64,000 nt of DNA from Oscillospiraceae bacterium (GTDB lineage: Bacteria > Bacillota > Clostridia > Oscillospirales > SIG627): NCBI GenBank assembly GCA_015065085.1, contig SVQW01000004.1, forward strand, positions 62,001-126,000. Reading direction: 5' to 3'. A program made the position numbers and the translations under genes. The notes below the pieces were generated by a model. The model was not told the DNA's origin, did not search any database, and worked only from the letters and a program-made list of their open reading frames with translations. Shown in pieces: positions 44,018 to 52,466 of this stretch (position 1 is the stretch's first letter; every line of letters begins with the position of its first letter).

Positions 44018-44061
44018 GTACCTCTTGTGGGTCTTTTTTTATGGCCTTTAGAGGGAGGTAC
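44018..44061 (+). promoter_or_regulatory. Hairpin in the rpmG leader
   Basis: GTACCTC pairs with GAGGTAC over a 30-base loop that contains seven T. It begins at the probable transcription start. It could be an attenuator or a stability element; nothing more can be said. Confidence 0.45.
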
Positions 44062-44092
44062 AAAAATTCGGAAAATAATCAGGAGGTGCCGT

Positions 44093-44242
44093 ATGAGAGT
44101 TAAAATTACTTTGGCATGCAGCGAATGCAAGCAAAGAAATTATGACACAATGAAAAACAAGAAGAATGACCCCGACAGACTTGAAATTAACAAGTATTGC
44201 CGATTCTGCCGTAAGGAAACTCTTCACAAAGAAACCAAGTAA
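44093..44242 (+). CDS. rpmG: 50S ribosomal protein L33
   Basis: Small ribosomal protein of 49 residues. It is the zinc-binding form: two CxxC pairs, CSEC and CRFC, and the ending [10 protein letters not shown]. Position before secE and nusG is the rule in Firmicutes. The ATG follows AGGAGG. An upstream ATG in the same frame lies at the promoter and is not used. Confidence 0.96.
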   Translation: MRVKITLACSECKQRNYDTMKNKKNDPDRLEINKYCRFCRKETLHKETK

Positions 44243-44278
44243 TTCCCTTTATTTACTTTACTAAGAGGAGGTATTATT

Positions 44279-44548
44279 TTGGCAGAAGAAAAAAATGTTC
44301 AGCCTCAGGCTGAAAAGAAACCCGCCGCAGTAAAACCTGCTAAGGAAAAGATCCCCTTCGGCGTTCGCGTCAAGAACTTCTTCAAAAACTACAAAAGTGA
44401 GCTTAAGAAGATAGTTTGGTCTTCCAAGGAACAGGTTGTTAAAAATACTTCGGTTGTCGTTGCTCTGGTTGTTGTATCAGGTGTTGTTCTTGTGCTTCTC
44501 GACTTAGCATTCAACATGGGTATAACCGCGTTGGGCAAACTTATCTAA
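44279..44548 (+). CDS. secE: Preprotein translocase subunit SecE
   Basis: Essential membrane subunit of the SecYEG channel. The 89 residues comprise a charged N-terminus rich in K, P and A, then the family motif FFKNYKSELKKIVWSSKEQV and one C-terminal membrane span (about 58-80). The TTG start stands eight bases after AAGAGGAGG, and no other start fits. nusG follows after 24 bases. Confidence 0.95.
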   Translation: MAEEKNVQPQAEKKPAAVKPAKEKIPFGVRVKNFFKNYKSELKKIVWSSKEQVVKNTSVVVALVVVSGVVLVLLDLAFNMGITALGKLI

Positions 44549-44572
44549 AATCCATTTTAAAAGGAAATTGCC

Positions 44573-45121
44573 ATGTTAGAAGATTACGATCCCAGTCCCC
44601 GGTGGTACGTTGTACACACCTATGCCGGATATGAAAACCGCGTTGCTGCCAACATCGAAAAAATAGTTGAGAACCGCAACATGGGTCATCTTATTTTCGA
44701 GGTCAAGATTCCTACCGAAACAGTGGTTGATCCCGCTGCGGAGGAAGGTGCGAAGGGCGCCGAAAAAGAGGCTCTGCTGTTCCCCAGCTATGTTCTGGTC
44801 AAAATGATCATGAATTACGAAACCTGGCATGTAGTGCGTAATACCCGCGGTGCTACGGGCTTTGTCGGCCCCGAGTCCAAGCCGGTCGCTCTTTCCGATG
44901 AGGAAGTTAAGCAACTTGGTGTTGACACTACCGTTATCACGCTGAGCTACAAAGTCGGCGATTTGGTTAACATTACCGAGGGTTTTCTTTCAGGTCACAC
45001 GGCAGTTGTCAAGGAAATCTCGGACGATTTCAAAACCATCAAGGTTGTCGTTCCGATGTCCAACAGAGAAACGCCTGTTGAGCTTTCCTCTTCAAGCGTT
45101 AAAAAAATCCAGGAAATATAG
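44573..45121 (+). CDS. nusG: Transcription termination/antitermination factor NusG
   Basis: Binds RNA polymerase and affects pausing and termination. The 182 residues contain the NGN domain (WYVVHTYAGYENRVAANIE, and LFPSYVLVKM near 80) and the C-terminal KOW domain (GDLVNITEGFLSGHTAVVKEI). Standard length and position between secE and rplK. Confidence 0.97.
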   Translation: MLEDYDPSPRWYVVHTYAGYENRVAANIEKIVENRNMGHLIFEVKIPTETVVDPAAEEGAKGAEKEALLFPSYVLVKMIMNYETWHVVRNTRGATGFVGPESKPVALSDEEVKQLGVDTTVITLSYKVGDLVNITEGFLSGHTAVVKEISDDFKTIKVVVPMSNRETPVELSSSSVKKIQEI

Positions 45122-45138
45122 CAGTGTTTTCTGCTCGG

Positions 45139-45226
45139 CCGTTATTATTTGTGCAGTTCTTGCCATGATTGCAGATGTATAACGGTAGCGTGGGAGGGAA
45201 TAAATTCCCGAAAAATTATTTACCAC
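45139..45226 (+). promoter_or_regulatory. rplK-rplA leader, likely L1-binding site
   Basis: Two helices stand in the 124-base gap. The first is CCGTTAT (45139) with ATAACGG (45179). The second is GTGG (45190) with CCAC (45223) enclosing a GGGAA/TTCCC hairpin. The GTGGGAGG...ACCACA layout resembles the L1-binding mimic of 23S rRNA seen before rplK in other Firmicutes, where L1 represses its own operon. Confidence 0.6.
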
Positions 45227-45245
45227 ATTACGGAGGTGTATTAAA

Positions 45246-45671
45246 ATGGCAAAGAAAATTATTGGTTACGTAAAACTCCAGCTTCAGGCAGGAAAAGCCA
45301 CTCCCGCTCCCCCCGTAGGTCCCGCTCTGGGTCAGTACGGTGTTGCAATTCCTAACTTCACTAAGGAATTCAACGAGCGCACCAAGAACGACATGGGTCT
45401 TATCATCCCTGTTGTTATCACCATCTACTCCGACCGCACTTTCTCCTTCATCACCAAGACTCCGCCTGCAGCGGTTCTTATCAAGAAGGCTTGCGGTATC
45501 GAAAGCGGTTCAGGCGTCCCCAACAAGACCAAGGTTGCTAAGATAACCAAGGATCAGGTCGCTAAAATCGCTGAACAGAAAATGCCCGACCTTAACGCAG
45601 CTAACCTCGAATCCGCTATGAGCATGATCGCCGGTACTGCACGCAGCATGGGCGTTACTGTTGAAGAATAA
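45246..45671 (+). CDS. rplK: 50S ribosomal protein L11
   Basis: 141-residue ribosomal protein at the GTPase-associated centre. It has the expected [23 protein letters not shown] start and the RNA-binding C-terminal domain ([11 protein letters not shown], then [13 protein letters not shown]). The GGAGGTG site precedes the ATG, and rplA follows after 14 bases. Confidence 0.98.
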   Translation: MAKKIIGYVKLQLQAGKATPAPPVGPALGQYGVAIPNFTKEFNERTKNDMGLIIPVVITIYSDRTFSFITKTPPAAVLIKKACGIESGSGVPNKTKVAKITKDQVAKIAEQKMPDLNAANLESAMSMIAGTARSMGVTVEE

Positions 45672-45685
45672 GGAGGGGTTAAACA

Positions 45686-46378
45686 ATGAAGCAGGGTAAG
45701 AAATATACCGAAAGCACTAAAATCGTTGACAGAGCAAAGCTGTACGATGCTGAAGAAGCTGTACAGACCGTTTGTCAGACTGCAAAAGCAAAATTTGATG
45801 AAACTATCGAAATACACATCAGACTGGGCGTTGACTCCAGACACGCTGACCAGCAGGTAAGAGGCGCTCTCGTGCTTCCTCACGGTACCGGTAAAACCGT
45901 ACGTACCCTCGTTTTCGCCAAGGGCGACAACGCTAAGGCTGCTGAAGAGGCAGGTTCCGATTTCGTAGGCGCAGAAGATATGGTCGAAAAGATCCAGAAG
46001 GAACAGTGGTTTGATTATGACGTAATCATCGCTACTCCCGATATGATGGGTCTCATCGGTCGTCTCGGTAAAGTCCTCGGTCCTAAAGGCTTGATGCCTA
46101 ACCCCAAGGCCGGCACCGTTACCCCCGATGTTGCTAAGGCTGTTAAAGAAGCCAAGGCAGGTAAAATCGAGTATCGTCTCGACAAAACCAACATCATCCA
46201 CTGCCCTATCGGCAAAGCTTCTTTCGGTCCCGAAAAGCTTGCTGAAAACCTTAATGCCATTATGGGCGCTATCGTAAAAGCCAAGCCCGCGTCCTCTAAG
46301 GGTCAGTACATCAAGAGCTGCGTAATCGCATCTACAATGGGCCCCGGCATCAAGCTTAACGCACAGAAATTTATGTAA
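45686..46378 (+). CDS. rplA: 50S ribosomal protein L1
   Basis: 230-residue protein of the L1 stalk and probable repressor of its own operon. Family landmarks are [20 protein letters not shown] sequence ([18 protein letters not shown]), then [22 protein letters not shown] and a C-terminal [20 protein letters not shown]. Followed by a long hairpin. Confidence 0.98.
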   Translation: MKQGKKYTESTKIVDRAKLYDAEEAVQTVCQTAKAKFDETIEIHIRLGVDSRHADQQVRGALVLPHGTGKTVRTLVFAKGDNAKAAEEAGSDFVGAEDMVEKIQKEQWFDYDVIIATPDMMGLIGRLGKVLGPKGLMPNPKAGTVTPDVAKAVKEAKAGKIEYRLDKTNIIHCPIGKASFGPEKLAENLNAIMGAIVKAKPASSKGQYIKSCVIASTMGPGIKLNAQKFM

Positions 46379-46386
46379 TTAAAACA

Positions 46387-46422
46387 TTAACCCGAACCGA
46401 GTACATGCTCGGTTCGGGTTAA
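46387..46422 (+). terminator. Hairpin terminator after rplA
   Basis: TTAACCCGAACCGAG pairs perfectly with CTCGGTTCGGGTTAA over six bases. Only TAATAAT follows, so the T tract is weak. rplJ and rplL do not follow, unlike in many Firmicutes. Confidence 0.75.
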
Positions 46423-46505
46423 TAATCCACAACCGGATTTCGAGTCGGTCCGTCTGTGACCACTCGTGTAACTCTCCGCATTCCCATTTTTTAAAATATT
46501 TACCT

Positions 46506-46578
46506 CGGGGTGTAGCGCAGTTGGTAGCGCGCTTGCTTTGGGAGCAAGATGCCGCAGGTTCGAATCCTGTCACTCCGA
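46506..46578 (+). tRNA. tRNA-Pro (TGG)
   Basis: Complete cloverleaf: acceptor CGGGGTG with CACTCCG (one G-T pair), D arm, anticodon arm CTTGC-TTTGGGA-GCAAG with anticodon TGG, and T arm with GTTCGAATC. CCA is not encoded. A terminator follows. Confidence 0.96.
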
Positions 46579-46591
46579 TAAAATGATAAAG

Positions 46592-46632
46592 GCCGATGAG
46601 GTGTTTTAGCTTCTCATCGGCTTTTTTATTCT
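46592..46632 (+). terminator. Terminator of tRNA-Pro
   Basis: GCCGATGAG / CTCATCGGC with a 12-base loop, then six T. It starts 13 bases after the tRNA. Confidence 0.88.
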
Positions 46633-46675
46633 CATTACATGATTGAGTTTTACGTAAAATTAATACTAACGCACA

Positions 46676-47101
46676 TCAGATCAATATCCCATTACAGTGA
46701 TCCACCTCGTGCTGGATTATTTGTGCCGCAAAGCCGATGTAGCTTTTGATGCGGGTCTGCATTTCCAAGGTCTGATACTTCACCTTGATAGATTTATAGC
46801 GTTTACAAGGACGCGGACCGCCGAGAAGCGACAAGCAGCCCTCTTCGGTGTCATACGCACCGTCCTTTTTTATAATTTCCGGATTGAGCATCACCGTGTA
46901 TGTTGAGGTTCGTCCGCTTTCGTCCAAAAACGCAATAATGCGTTTTTTCACACCTATCATATTAGCCGCCATACCAACGCAGCTTTCCTTGTGCGCCAGT
47001 AATGTGTCAAGCAAGTCCTGTGCTGTCTGCAAATCATCTTTCGTGGCGATTTCCGACTTTCCGGCAAGAAAAATCGGGTCGTGCATAAGTTCTTTAACCA
47101 T
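46676..47101 (-). CDS. def: Peptide deformylase (divergent type)
   Basis: Removes the formyl group from new proteins. The 141 residues contain the three motifs: GMAANMIGV (motif 1), EEGCLSL (metal Cys) and QHEVDHCNGIL (metal histidines and catalytic Glu). In motif 1 the usual glutamine (GLAAxQ) is methionine; this variant is common in the short second deformylases of Firmicutes, so activity is still likely. It is the last of three minus-strand genes and lies 22 bases after the kinase gene. Confidence 0.9.
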   Translation of the reverse strand: MVKELMHDPIFLAGKSEIATKDDLQTAQDLLDTLLAHKESCVGMAANMIGVKKRIIAFLDESGRTSTYTVMLNPEIIKKDGAYDTEEGCLSLLGGPRPCKRYKSIKVKYQTLEMQTRIKSYIGFAAQIIQHEVDHCNGILI

Positions 47102-47123
47102 TGTTTTTCACCTCACCAATCCG

Positions 47124-47633
47124 TCAAATACTTAATATGCGTTTTTGTAATTTCACTAAAAATTCATCTGCTTGATTTCGTTCTGTAAAAATAAAAATGC
47201 TTTTATCGCTGTACTTACCCAACAGTTCAAATACTTCAGGTCTGTTTTGCAATCGGTATCTTTTTATAAACTCAATAAATTCGCTGTCACTGTCGTCACT
47301 CTCAATCCACGGAATATCACTCCGCGGCTTTCCGCGTCTTTTAGTTATACCGTCCAGGCAAATTTCGGTCGGGTAATCCAGAAAAAACACCGTATCGCTC
47401 TTACGCAGACGCAGTTCCATTGTGGAGGCATAATTTCCGTCTATTATCCATTGTTCCTTTTCCAGCACATCTGACAGCCGTTCATAAAAAGTATTTTTAT
47501 CTACCGTTGTTTTATCCGCATTCCAGTACATCATATCCAAATGAAAAAGAGGAATATGGGTAATTCTGTTCAGTTCTCTTGAAAATGTACTCTTGCCGCT
47601 TCCCGGGCAACCGACAACAATGATTTTCTTCAT
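47124..47633 (-). CDS. Small P-loop kinase, adenylate-kinase-like (FlaR type)
   Basis: Cytosolic nucleotide-binding protein of 169 residues. Walker A GCPGSGKSTF opens the protein. A conserved HLDMMYWNADKT motif near residue 32, WIIDGNY and FFLDYPTEICL follow, which is the pattern of the 'topology modulation'/FlaR group of adenylate-kinase-like proteins. The substrate is not known. The start is the ATG after CAGGTG, not one nine codons earlier. It lies between a methyltransferase-like membrane protein gene and def. Confidence 0.82.
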   Translation of the reverse strand: MKKIIVVGCPGSGKSTFSRELNRITHIPLFHLDMMYWNADKTTVDKNTFYERLSDVLEKEQWIIDGNYASTMELRLRKSDTVFFLDYPTEICLDGITKRRGKPRSDIPWIESDDSDSEFIEFIKRYRLQNRPEVFELLGKYSDKSIFIFTERNQADEFLVKLQKRILSI

Positions 47634-47684
47634 ACTCTGCACCTGCAATTCATCCTGCAAAACCCATTTATATATTAATATCTA

Positions 47685-48347
47685 TCACCACACGAACGGA
47701 ACAAGCCTGTATTTCACGCGCTTTTTATAGTCCGTATAGCCTTCAAGCTTTGCCTCCAGCACCTTTTCTTCGTTGATTATTCTGACAACAATTACAGCTA
47801 TATATGGCAAAAAACAAGCAAATGACCACCATGAACCAAGTGTGAGAGGAATAGAGAAAAACAACCACAGCGTAACTGCGTACATAGGATGCCTGATAAT
47901 TGAATAAAGCCCGGTATCCGACACTTTCTGGTTCTTCTGTACCTCCACAGACCTTGAAAGCCACGCATTTTCACGCATTACCTCTGCGTAAACCGCATAA
48001 GAAACAATCAAAACAACACAAGCCGTTGCAACCAACCATTTCGGTACCTGCGACCATCCGAATCTGAAATCCAGTCCTGCAACAACAAAGCCTGCCGTAA
48101 AAAGAAGTGCCGACACAGCTACAACGGCCTTTTGAGTGTTTTCCGTTTCTTTTACATCAAGGCGTTTTTCAAGTAAATTCGGGGCTTTAACATAAAGAAC
48201 GATGCCAAGAATAAGCATGGGAACAAAAAGCAAGCCGATGAAAATCCACGCGTTCATATATCTGAAAGTGCCTGCGGGCAAAAACAGCAGCATACCCACC
48301 GACGCGAGTCCTGCAATATACTTAATAAACGCTTTAATCAAAAGCAT
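47685..48347 (-). CDS. Isoprenylcysteine methyltransferase-like membrane protein
   Basis: Membrane protein of 220 residues with about five spans. The C-terminal third has the ICMT/PEMT motif: SDTGLYSIIRHPMYAVTLW, then NEEKVLEAKLEGYTDYKKRVKYRLVPFVW, which binds S-adenosylmethionine in known members. Bacterial members act on lipids or small molecules; the substrate is unknown. First gene of a three-gene minus-strand unit with its own promoter. Confidence 0.85.
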   Translation of the reverse strand: MLLIKAFIKYIAGLASVGMLLFLPAGTFRYMNAWIFIGLLFVPMLILGIVLYVKAPNLLEKRLDVKETENTQKAVVAVSALLFTAGFVVAGLDFRFGWSQVPKWLVATACVVLIVSYAVYAEVMRENAWLSRSVEVQKNQKVSDTGLYSIIRHPMYAVTLWLFFSIPLTLGSWWSFACFLPYIAVIVVRIINEEKVLEAKLEGYTDYKKRVKYRLVPFVW

Positions 48348-48397
48348 TTTTTTGCCCTCCGTATCATTTTAAATAATTTAATAAACTACGTGTTTAT

Positions 48398-48426
48398 ATT
48401 ATACTATATCGCATTGAATTCTGCAA
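48398..48426 (-). promoter_or_regulatory. Promoter of the methyltransferase-kinase-def unit
   Basis: Minus strand TTGCAG, 17 bases, TATAAT; about 50 bases before the start codon. Confidence 0.7.
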
Positions 48427-48445
48427 GTTTTTTTACACTGATATA

Positions 48446-48474
48446 TTGCAAAAAATGTAAAACTGTGCTATACT
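48446..48474 (+). promoter_or_regulatory. Promoter of the phosphoesterase-EutH unit
   Basis: TTGCAA, 17 bases, TATACT with TGC before it (extended -10), 33 bases before the start. Confidence 0.72.
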
Positions 48475-48507
48475 TGAAACAAATAAAAGAACTAAAGAGG
48501 TGTTACC

Positions 48508-49512
48508 ATGGATTTCAGACTTGACATAAACCGCGAGGGCGATATCAGAATACTTCAGATTACAGACATGCAGACAATAGACGCATACCAGAGAAGATTT
48601 CCCGACAGAATCAAGGGTTGGAGCGTAGAAGCATGGGTGCCTGAAAATAATGAGAAAAACCTTTATTCTCAAATAAGATATGTAGTGGAAAAATCCAATC
48701 CGGACCTTATCATCATCACAGGCGATATTATTTACGGAGAATTTGATGACGCAGGCACTTCCTTTGAGGAATTCTGCAACTTCATGGATTCCTTTAAAAT
48801 CCACTGGGCGCCCGTTTACGGCAACCATGACAACGAAAGTGCAAAGGGCATCGAATGGCAGAACAACAGATTTGCCTCCTCCGAATACTGCTTCTTCAAA
48901 AAGGGTGAAACCTTCGGAAACGGCAACTACACCATAGGTATTTACCAAAAGGGTGAACTGCAGAGAGTCCTTATAATGCTGGATAGCCACGGATGCGGCG
49001 GAATCGGCGGTGTAAAGGGTGTACACGTAAATGCGGGTCTCAGACCTGAGCAGATGGAGTGGGCTGAGGGTGAAATGAAAAAGATATTTGCCGAAAATCC
49101 CGATGTACCTTCGTTTATGTGCTTCCATATTCCTACCGCAGAATTCTGCGAGGCGCTGACCGCAGCAGGCTATCAACCGCAAAAGGATGCTTCCCATACC
49201 GAATTCTACTCCTACGAAATCGGAAAGGATGTTCCCGCAAGACCGGGCGAGTTTGGCAAAAAACTGGAGCCCCTTGCTTCAAATGTGCACATAATGCCTT
49301 CCATAAAAGCCTGCAACACAGACGGTCTTTTCACAGGGCACGAGCACAAAAACAACTTCAGTGTTGTTTATGACGGCATACGCTTCACTCAGGGACTCAA
49401 AACGGGTCTTTATGACTACCACGACAAAGAATGCCTGGGCGGAACGAAAATCACACTCAGCGGACATGATTTCACCGTTGAGCACGTATACTACCCGCTG
49501 GAAGAAAAATAA
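48508..49512 (+). CDS. Calcineurin-type metallophosphoesterase
   Basis: Cytosolic two-metal phosphoesterase, 334 residues. The five family blocks are visible: QITDMQ (D-x-H replaced by D-M-Q), LIIITGDIIYG, VYGNHDNE, CFHIPTAEF and FTGHEHKNN. In block 1 the usual His is absent, as in several PP1-like relatives. No signal peptide. The substrate may be a phosphodiester or sugar/lipid phosphate. The last base of its stop is the first base of the next start (TAATG), so the next gene is coupled. Confidence 0.88.
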   Translation: MDFRLDINREGDIRILQITDMQTIDAYQRRFPDRIKGWSVEAWVPENNEKNLYSQIRYVVEKSNPDLIIITGDIIYGEFDDAGTSFEEFCNFMDSFKIHWAPVYGNHDNESAKGIEWQNNRFASSEYCFFKKGETFGNGNYTIGIYQKGELQRVLIMLDSHGCGGIGGVKGVHVNAGLRPEQMEWAEGEMKKIFAENPDVPSFMCFHIPTAEFCEALTAAGYQPQKDASHTEFYSYEIGKDVPARPGEFGKKLEPLASNVHIMPSIKACNTDGLFTGHEHKNNFSVVYDGIRFTQGLKTGLYDYHDKECLGGTKITLSGHDFTVEHVYYPLEEK

Positions 49513-50330
49513 TGAAATACACCCAGAATCTTCATACACACTGCACCTATTGCGATGGCAAGAACACTCCGCGTGAAATAGCGGAGTGCGCGCTCAAAAA
49601 GGGGTTTGACAGCCTGGGTTTTTCCTGCCACTCTCCTATGTTTTACGCCCCTACCTATACAAAATTCGCACCGGTTCATGAAGATTACAAAAAGGAAATT
49701 CTCACGCTGAAGCAAGAATACAAGGACAAACTTGATATTTTTCTCGGGCTTGAATTCGACATATTTTCAAAAGTAGATTTGACCGGCTTTGATTACATAA
49801 TCGGTGCAGCGCACTATTTTCACATAGGCGATGAATACATAGCTTATGACCGCGACAGTGCAACGGTAAAAAGAGTTATAGACGAATATTTCGGCGGTGA
49901 CGGATTAAAATACGCCCGCATGTATTATGAGGATATGGCAAGGTTGCCGGAATATGCCCATATTGACATAGTGGGACACTTCGACCTTATAACAAAGCAT
50001 GTTGAAAACACGGACTTTTTTGATACCGAATCCCCCCTATACCGTTCTTACGCACTTAATGCCCTGCACACTTTGGCAGAAAAAGTAAATATTTTCGAAA
50101 TCAACACCGGTGCTATCGCGCGTGGATACCGCACTTCGCCCTACCCCCAGCCTTTTATACTCAAGGAACTTAAAAAGCTTGGAATGGGTATAATAATAAG
50201 CTCAGACTGTCATGACATGAATTTTCTTGACTGTCATTTTGACAGCGCGTTACAGCTTCTGACAGACTGCGGATTCGGAGAGGTGTATATTCTGACAAAA
50301 AGCGGATTTAAATCCGTTCCGCTTTACTAA
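49512..50330 (+). CDS. PHP-domain phosphatase (histidinol-phosphatase family)
   Basis: Metal-dependent phosphatase of the PHP superfamily, 272 residues. Metal ligands are visible in LHTHCTYCDGKN, FSCHSP, GLEFDIF, GAAHYFH, GHFDLITK and SSDCHDMNF. The fold and length match HisK histidinol-phosphatases. No histidine biosynthesis gene is nearby; its company is a phosphoesterase and EutH, so a different phosphate ester is possible. Start overlaps the previous stop. Confidence 0.87.
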   Translation: MKYTQNLHTHCTYCDGKNTPREIAECALKKGFDSLGFSCHSPMFYAPTYTKFAPVHEDYKKEILTLKQEYKDKLDIFLGLEFDIFSKVDLTGFDYIIGAAHYFHIGDEYIAYDRDSATVKRVIDEYFGGDGLKYARMYYEDMARLPEYAHIDIVGHFDLITKHVENTDFFDTESPLYRSYALNALHTLAEKVNIFEINTGAIARGYRTSPYPQPFILKELKKLGMGIIISSDCHDMNFLDCHFDSALQLLTDCGFGEVYILTKSGFKSVPLY

Positions 50331-50339
50331 GAGGAGAAT

Positions 50340-51422
50340 ATGAATTACATATCATTAGTAATGGCTGTCTTCGCCGTTATTGCGGCAATTGACAGAATTT
50401 TCGGTAACCGCTTGAAGTTGGGCTTGGAATTTGAACGCGGGCTTATGATGCTCGGACCGTTGGCTCTTTCCATGATAGGAATGATTGTTATTTCTCCTCT
50501 CATTTCGCACGTGTTACAGCCTTTTCTCGGTTTTATCTCAGAACATGTTCCCGTAGACCCGTCTTCTGTGATTGCCATAATCTTTGCCAACGACATGGGC
50601 GGAGCACATCTTTGCGTCGAGATGGCAAATGATGCAAAAATCGGGCTTTTAAATGCAATGGTGGTTTCAGCTATGATGGGAGCTACTGTGTCGTACACCA
50701 TCCCGGTTTCGCTGGGAATGGTAAAAAAAGAACAGCATCGCGAAATGACCATCGGGCTTTTGTGCGGTATTGTGACAATTCCCATAGGGTGCTTTGCCGG
50801 CGGAATTATGCAAGGAATACCATTTATCCCGCTTTTGATTAACCTATTGCCTCTTATAATTGTTTCAGCGTTGATAGCAATAGGTCTTATAAAAATCCCC
50901 GATACGTGCGTAAGAATTTTCAACGTGTTCGGTGTTTTCATAAAAATACTCATAACCGCAGGGCTGGCGGCAGGAATTTTTGAAATGCTTACGGGCATAA
51001 CACTTATACCGTACACTGCACCGATTTCAGAAGGTGCCGACATTGTATTCAACGCAGCAGTAGTCATGACGGGAGCTTTCCCCATGATAAAAATACTTTC
51101 TGCCCTGCTTTCAAAACCTCTTTCTTTTCTGGCGAAAAAAGCACATATCAATGAAACATCTGCGACCGGCATCGTATCCTCCATGGCGTCCAGTCTGATA
51201 ACCTTTGATTTGATAAAGGATATGGACAGAAAAGGCGTTGTACTCAATGCGGCATTTGCCGTATCCGGTGCTTTCACCTTTGCGGGACATCTGGCATTCA
51301 CTCTGGCATTTGAAGCAAGTTATCTGCCGTGTGTTATAACAAGCAAGCTGATAGCAGGCTTTACAGCAGTGGTTATCGCCTTTCCCGTTTATAAAATAAT
51401 TTATAAAGACAAAGGCATATAA
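50340..51422 (+). CDS. eutH: EutH-type ethanolamine permease
   Basis: Membrane protein of 360 residues with about 11 spans, of the EutH family that imports ethanolamine in other bacteria. Key stretches: FANDMGGAHLCVEMA (about 80), VVSAMMGATVSYTIPV, and the late SSMASSLITFDLIKDMDRKGVVLNAAFAVSGAFTFAGHLAF. No other eut gene (ammonia lyase, microcompartment shell, regulator) is in the window. It follows two phosphoesterase genes at nine bases, suggesting a small unit that frees and imports an amino alcohol; this is a guess. Confidence 0.88.
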   Translation: MNYISLVMAVFAVIAAIDRIFGNRLKLGLEFERGLMMLGPLALSMIGMIVISPLISHVLQPFLGFISEHVPVDPSSVIAIIFANDMGGAHLCVEMANDAKIGLLNAMVVSAMMGATVSYTIPVSLGMVKKEQHREMTIGLLCGIVTIPIGCFAGGIMQGIPFIPLLINLLPLIIVSALIAIGLIKIPDTCVRIFNVFGVFIKILITAGLAAGIFEMLTGITLIPYTAPISEGADIVFNAAVVMTGAFPMIKILSALLSKPLSFLAKKAHINETSATGIVSSMASSLITFDLIKDMDRKGVVLNAAFAVSGAFTFAGHLAFTLAFEASYLPCVITSKLIAGFTAVVIAFPVYKIIYKDKGI

Positions 51423-51454
51423 AAAAGTTCCCGTTAACCCGGGAACTTTTTTAT
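51420..51454. terminator. Bidirectional terminator
   Basis: AAAAAAGTTCCCG and CGGGAACTTTTTT pair around a few bases, with T runs on both strands. It lies between the convergent eutH and SGNH hydrolase genes and overlaps both stop codons. Confidence 0.9.
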
Positions 51455-52251
51455 ATGTCAATTGTATTTTTGTAGGGTGTGCCGATAAATCCCACTTGTT
51501 TGAAATCTTGCATGTTATGACGGATTATGTAATCGATGTATGACACCACCATTTTGGCTGTGAAGATATAGCCCGTCGGAGTCATATGTCCCCCGAGATA
51601 GAAATTCTTGCGGAATTCTTCGTCATACACGGGTGCATATTCACGTATATCAAGCACATATGTATTTGAAAAGCATTTTGCCATTTCATACATCAGCTTA
51701 CGTTGGGCATCACCTTTAGGGCGCCATTCCTCATCCTTTCGGGTGTCGTAAGGGAAGGTCATAAGGAAAAATTTTGCATCCGGCTGAATTTCCTTATAAC
51801 GCTGAATTATTTTTGCATAGTACCCAGCATATGTAGCACCGTTTTTATTGTAATCCTCAAAGCAGACATCCGACATGGAGCCGATTTCCTGATTCTGACC
51901 ATAAAGGTCATTGACTCCAAGTGCAATTATATAAGCTTGAGCCGCCTTATCGGAATCCCAGAAGCCTTGGGACCCGGCAAAACTTTCACAGTAAGCCTTG
52001 GCGCTCATTCCGCCCTTTGAAAAATTATACACCTTGCATCCTGCCATGCGCGCAATATACTGTCCCCAGGAATAATCGTAAATGTCATGGTATGCCTTCG
52101 TTCCGTCCTCACGGGTAGACTCAAATTCACCTGAAGAAAGGCTGTCGCCTACGCAAGCAATGGTGCGAAAAATCCCGCAGTAACCGCCGTCGGTAACTAT
52201 TCTGTCGAGAGGCTTCTCTCCCGAAACGGGAAGAAATTGAGACATATCCAT
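51451..52251 (-). CDS. SGNH/GDSL-family hydrolase
   Basis: Esterase-fold protein, 266 residues, no signal peptide. All four SGNH blocks are visible: GDSLSSG with the nucleophile Ser (block I), NFSKGGMS (II), GVND (III) and GGHMTPTGY with the catalytic His (V). Such enzymes deacetylate sugars or cleave esters; given the neighbours a carbohydrate esterase is likely. It has its own promoter and shares a terminator with eutH. Confidence 0.85.
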   Translation of the reverse strand: MDMSQFLPVSGEKPLDRIVTDGGYCGIFRTIACVGDSLSSGEFESTREDGTKAYHDIYDYSWGQYIARMAGCKVYNFSKGGMSAKAYCESFAGSQGFWDSDKAAQAYIIALGVNDLYGQNQEIGSMSDVCFEDYNKNGATYAGYYAKIIQRYKEIQPDAKFFLMTFPYDTRKDEEWRPKGDAQRKLMYEMAKCFSNTYVLDIREYAPVYDEEFRKNFYLGGHMTPTGYIFTAKMVVSYIDYIIRHNMQDFKQVGFIGTPYKNTIDI

Positions 52252-52285
52252 ATATCATTCTCCTTATATCAGTTCTTACGTACCG

Positions 52286-52314
52286 ATTATACATCAAACC
52301 GCAAGAAATGTCAA
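52286..52314 (-). promoter_or_regulatory. Promoter of the SGNH hydrolase gene
   Basis: Minus strand TTGACA, 17 bases, TATAAT; about 35 bases before the start. Confidence 0.83.
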
Positions 52315-52386
52315 TTCTTTTTTGATATCAATTACTCTTACCGCTTGAAAAAAGTAAATCAAAATATAAAATATCGAAGCCAGCTA

Positions 52387-52415
52387 TTGACTTGAACGCC
52401 GATTTGCTGTATAAT
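52387..52415 (+). promoter_or_regulatory. Promoter of the purM-ribokinase run
   Basis: TTGACT, 17 bases, TATAAT; about 50 bases before the purM start. It may serve the six close genes up to 58278. Confidence 0.82.
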
Positions 52416-52466
52416 GTATATAATTATATATTCTATTCCAATACTATTTTTCAAAGGGGTATCAAT

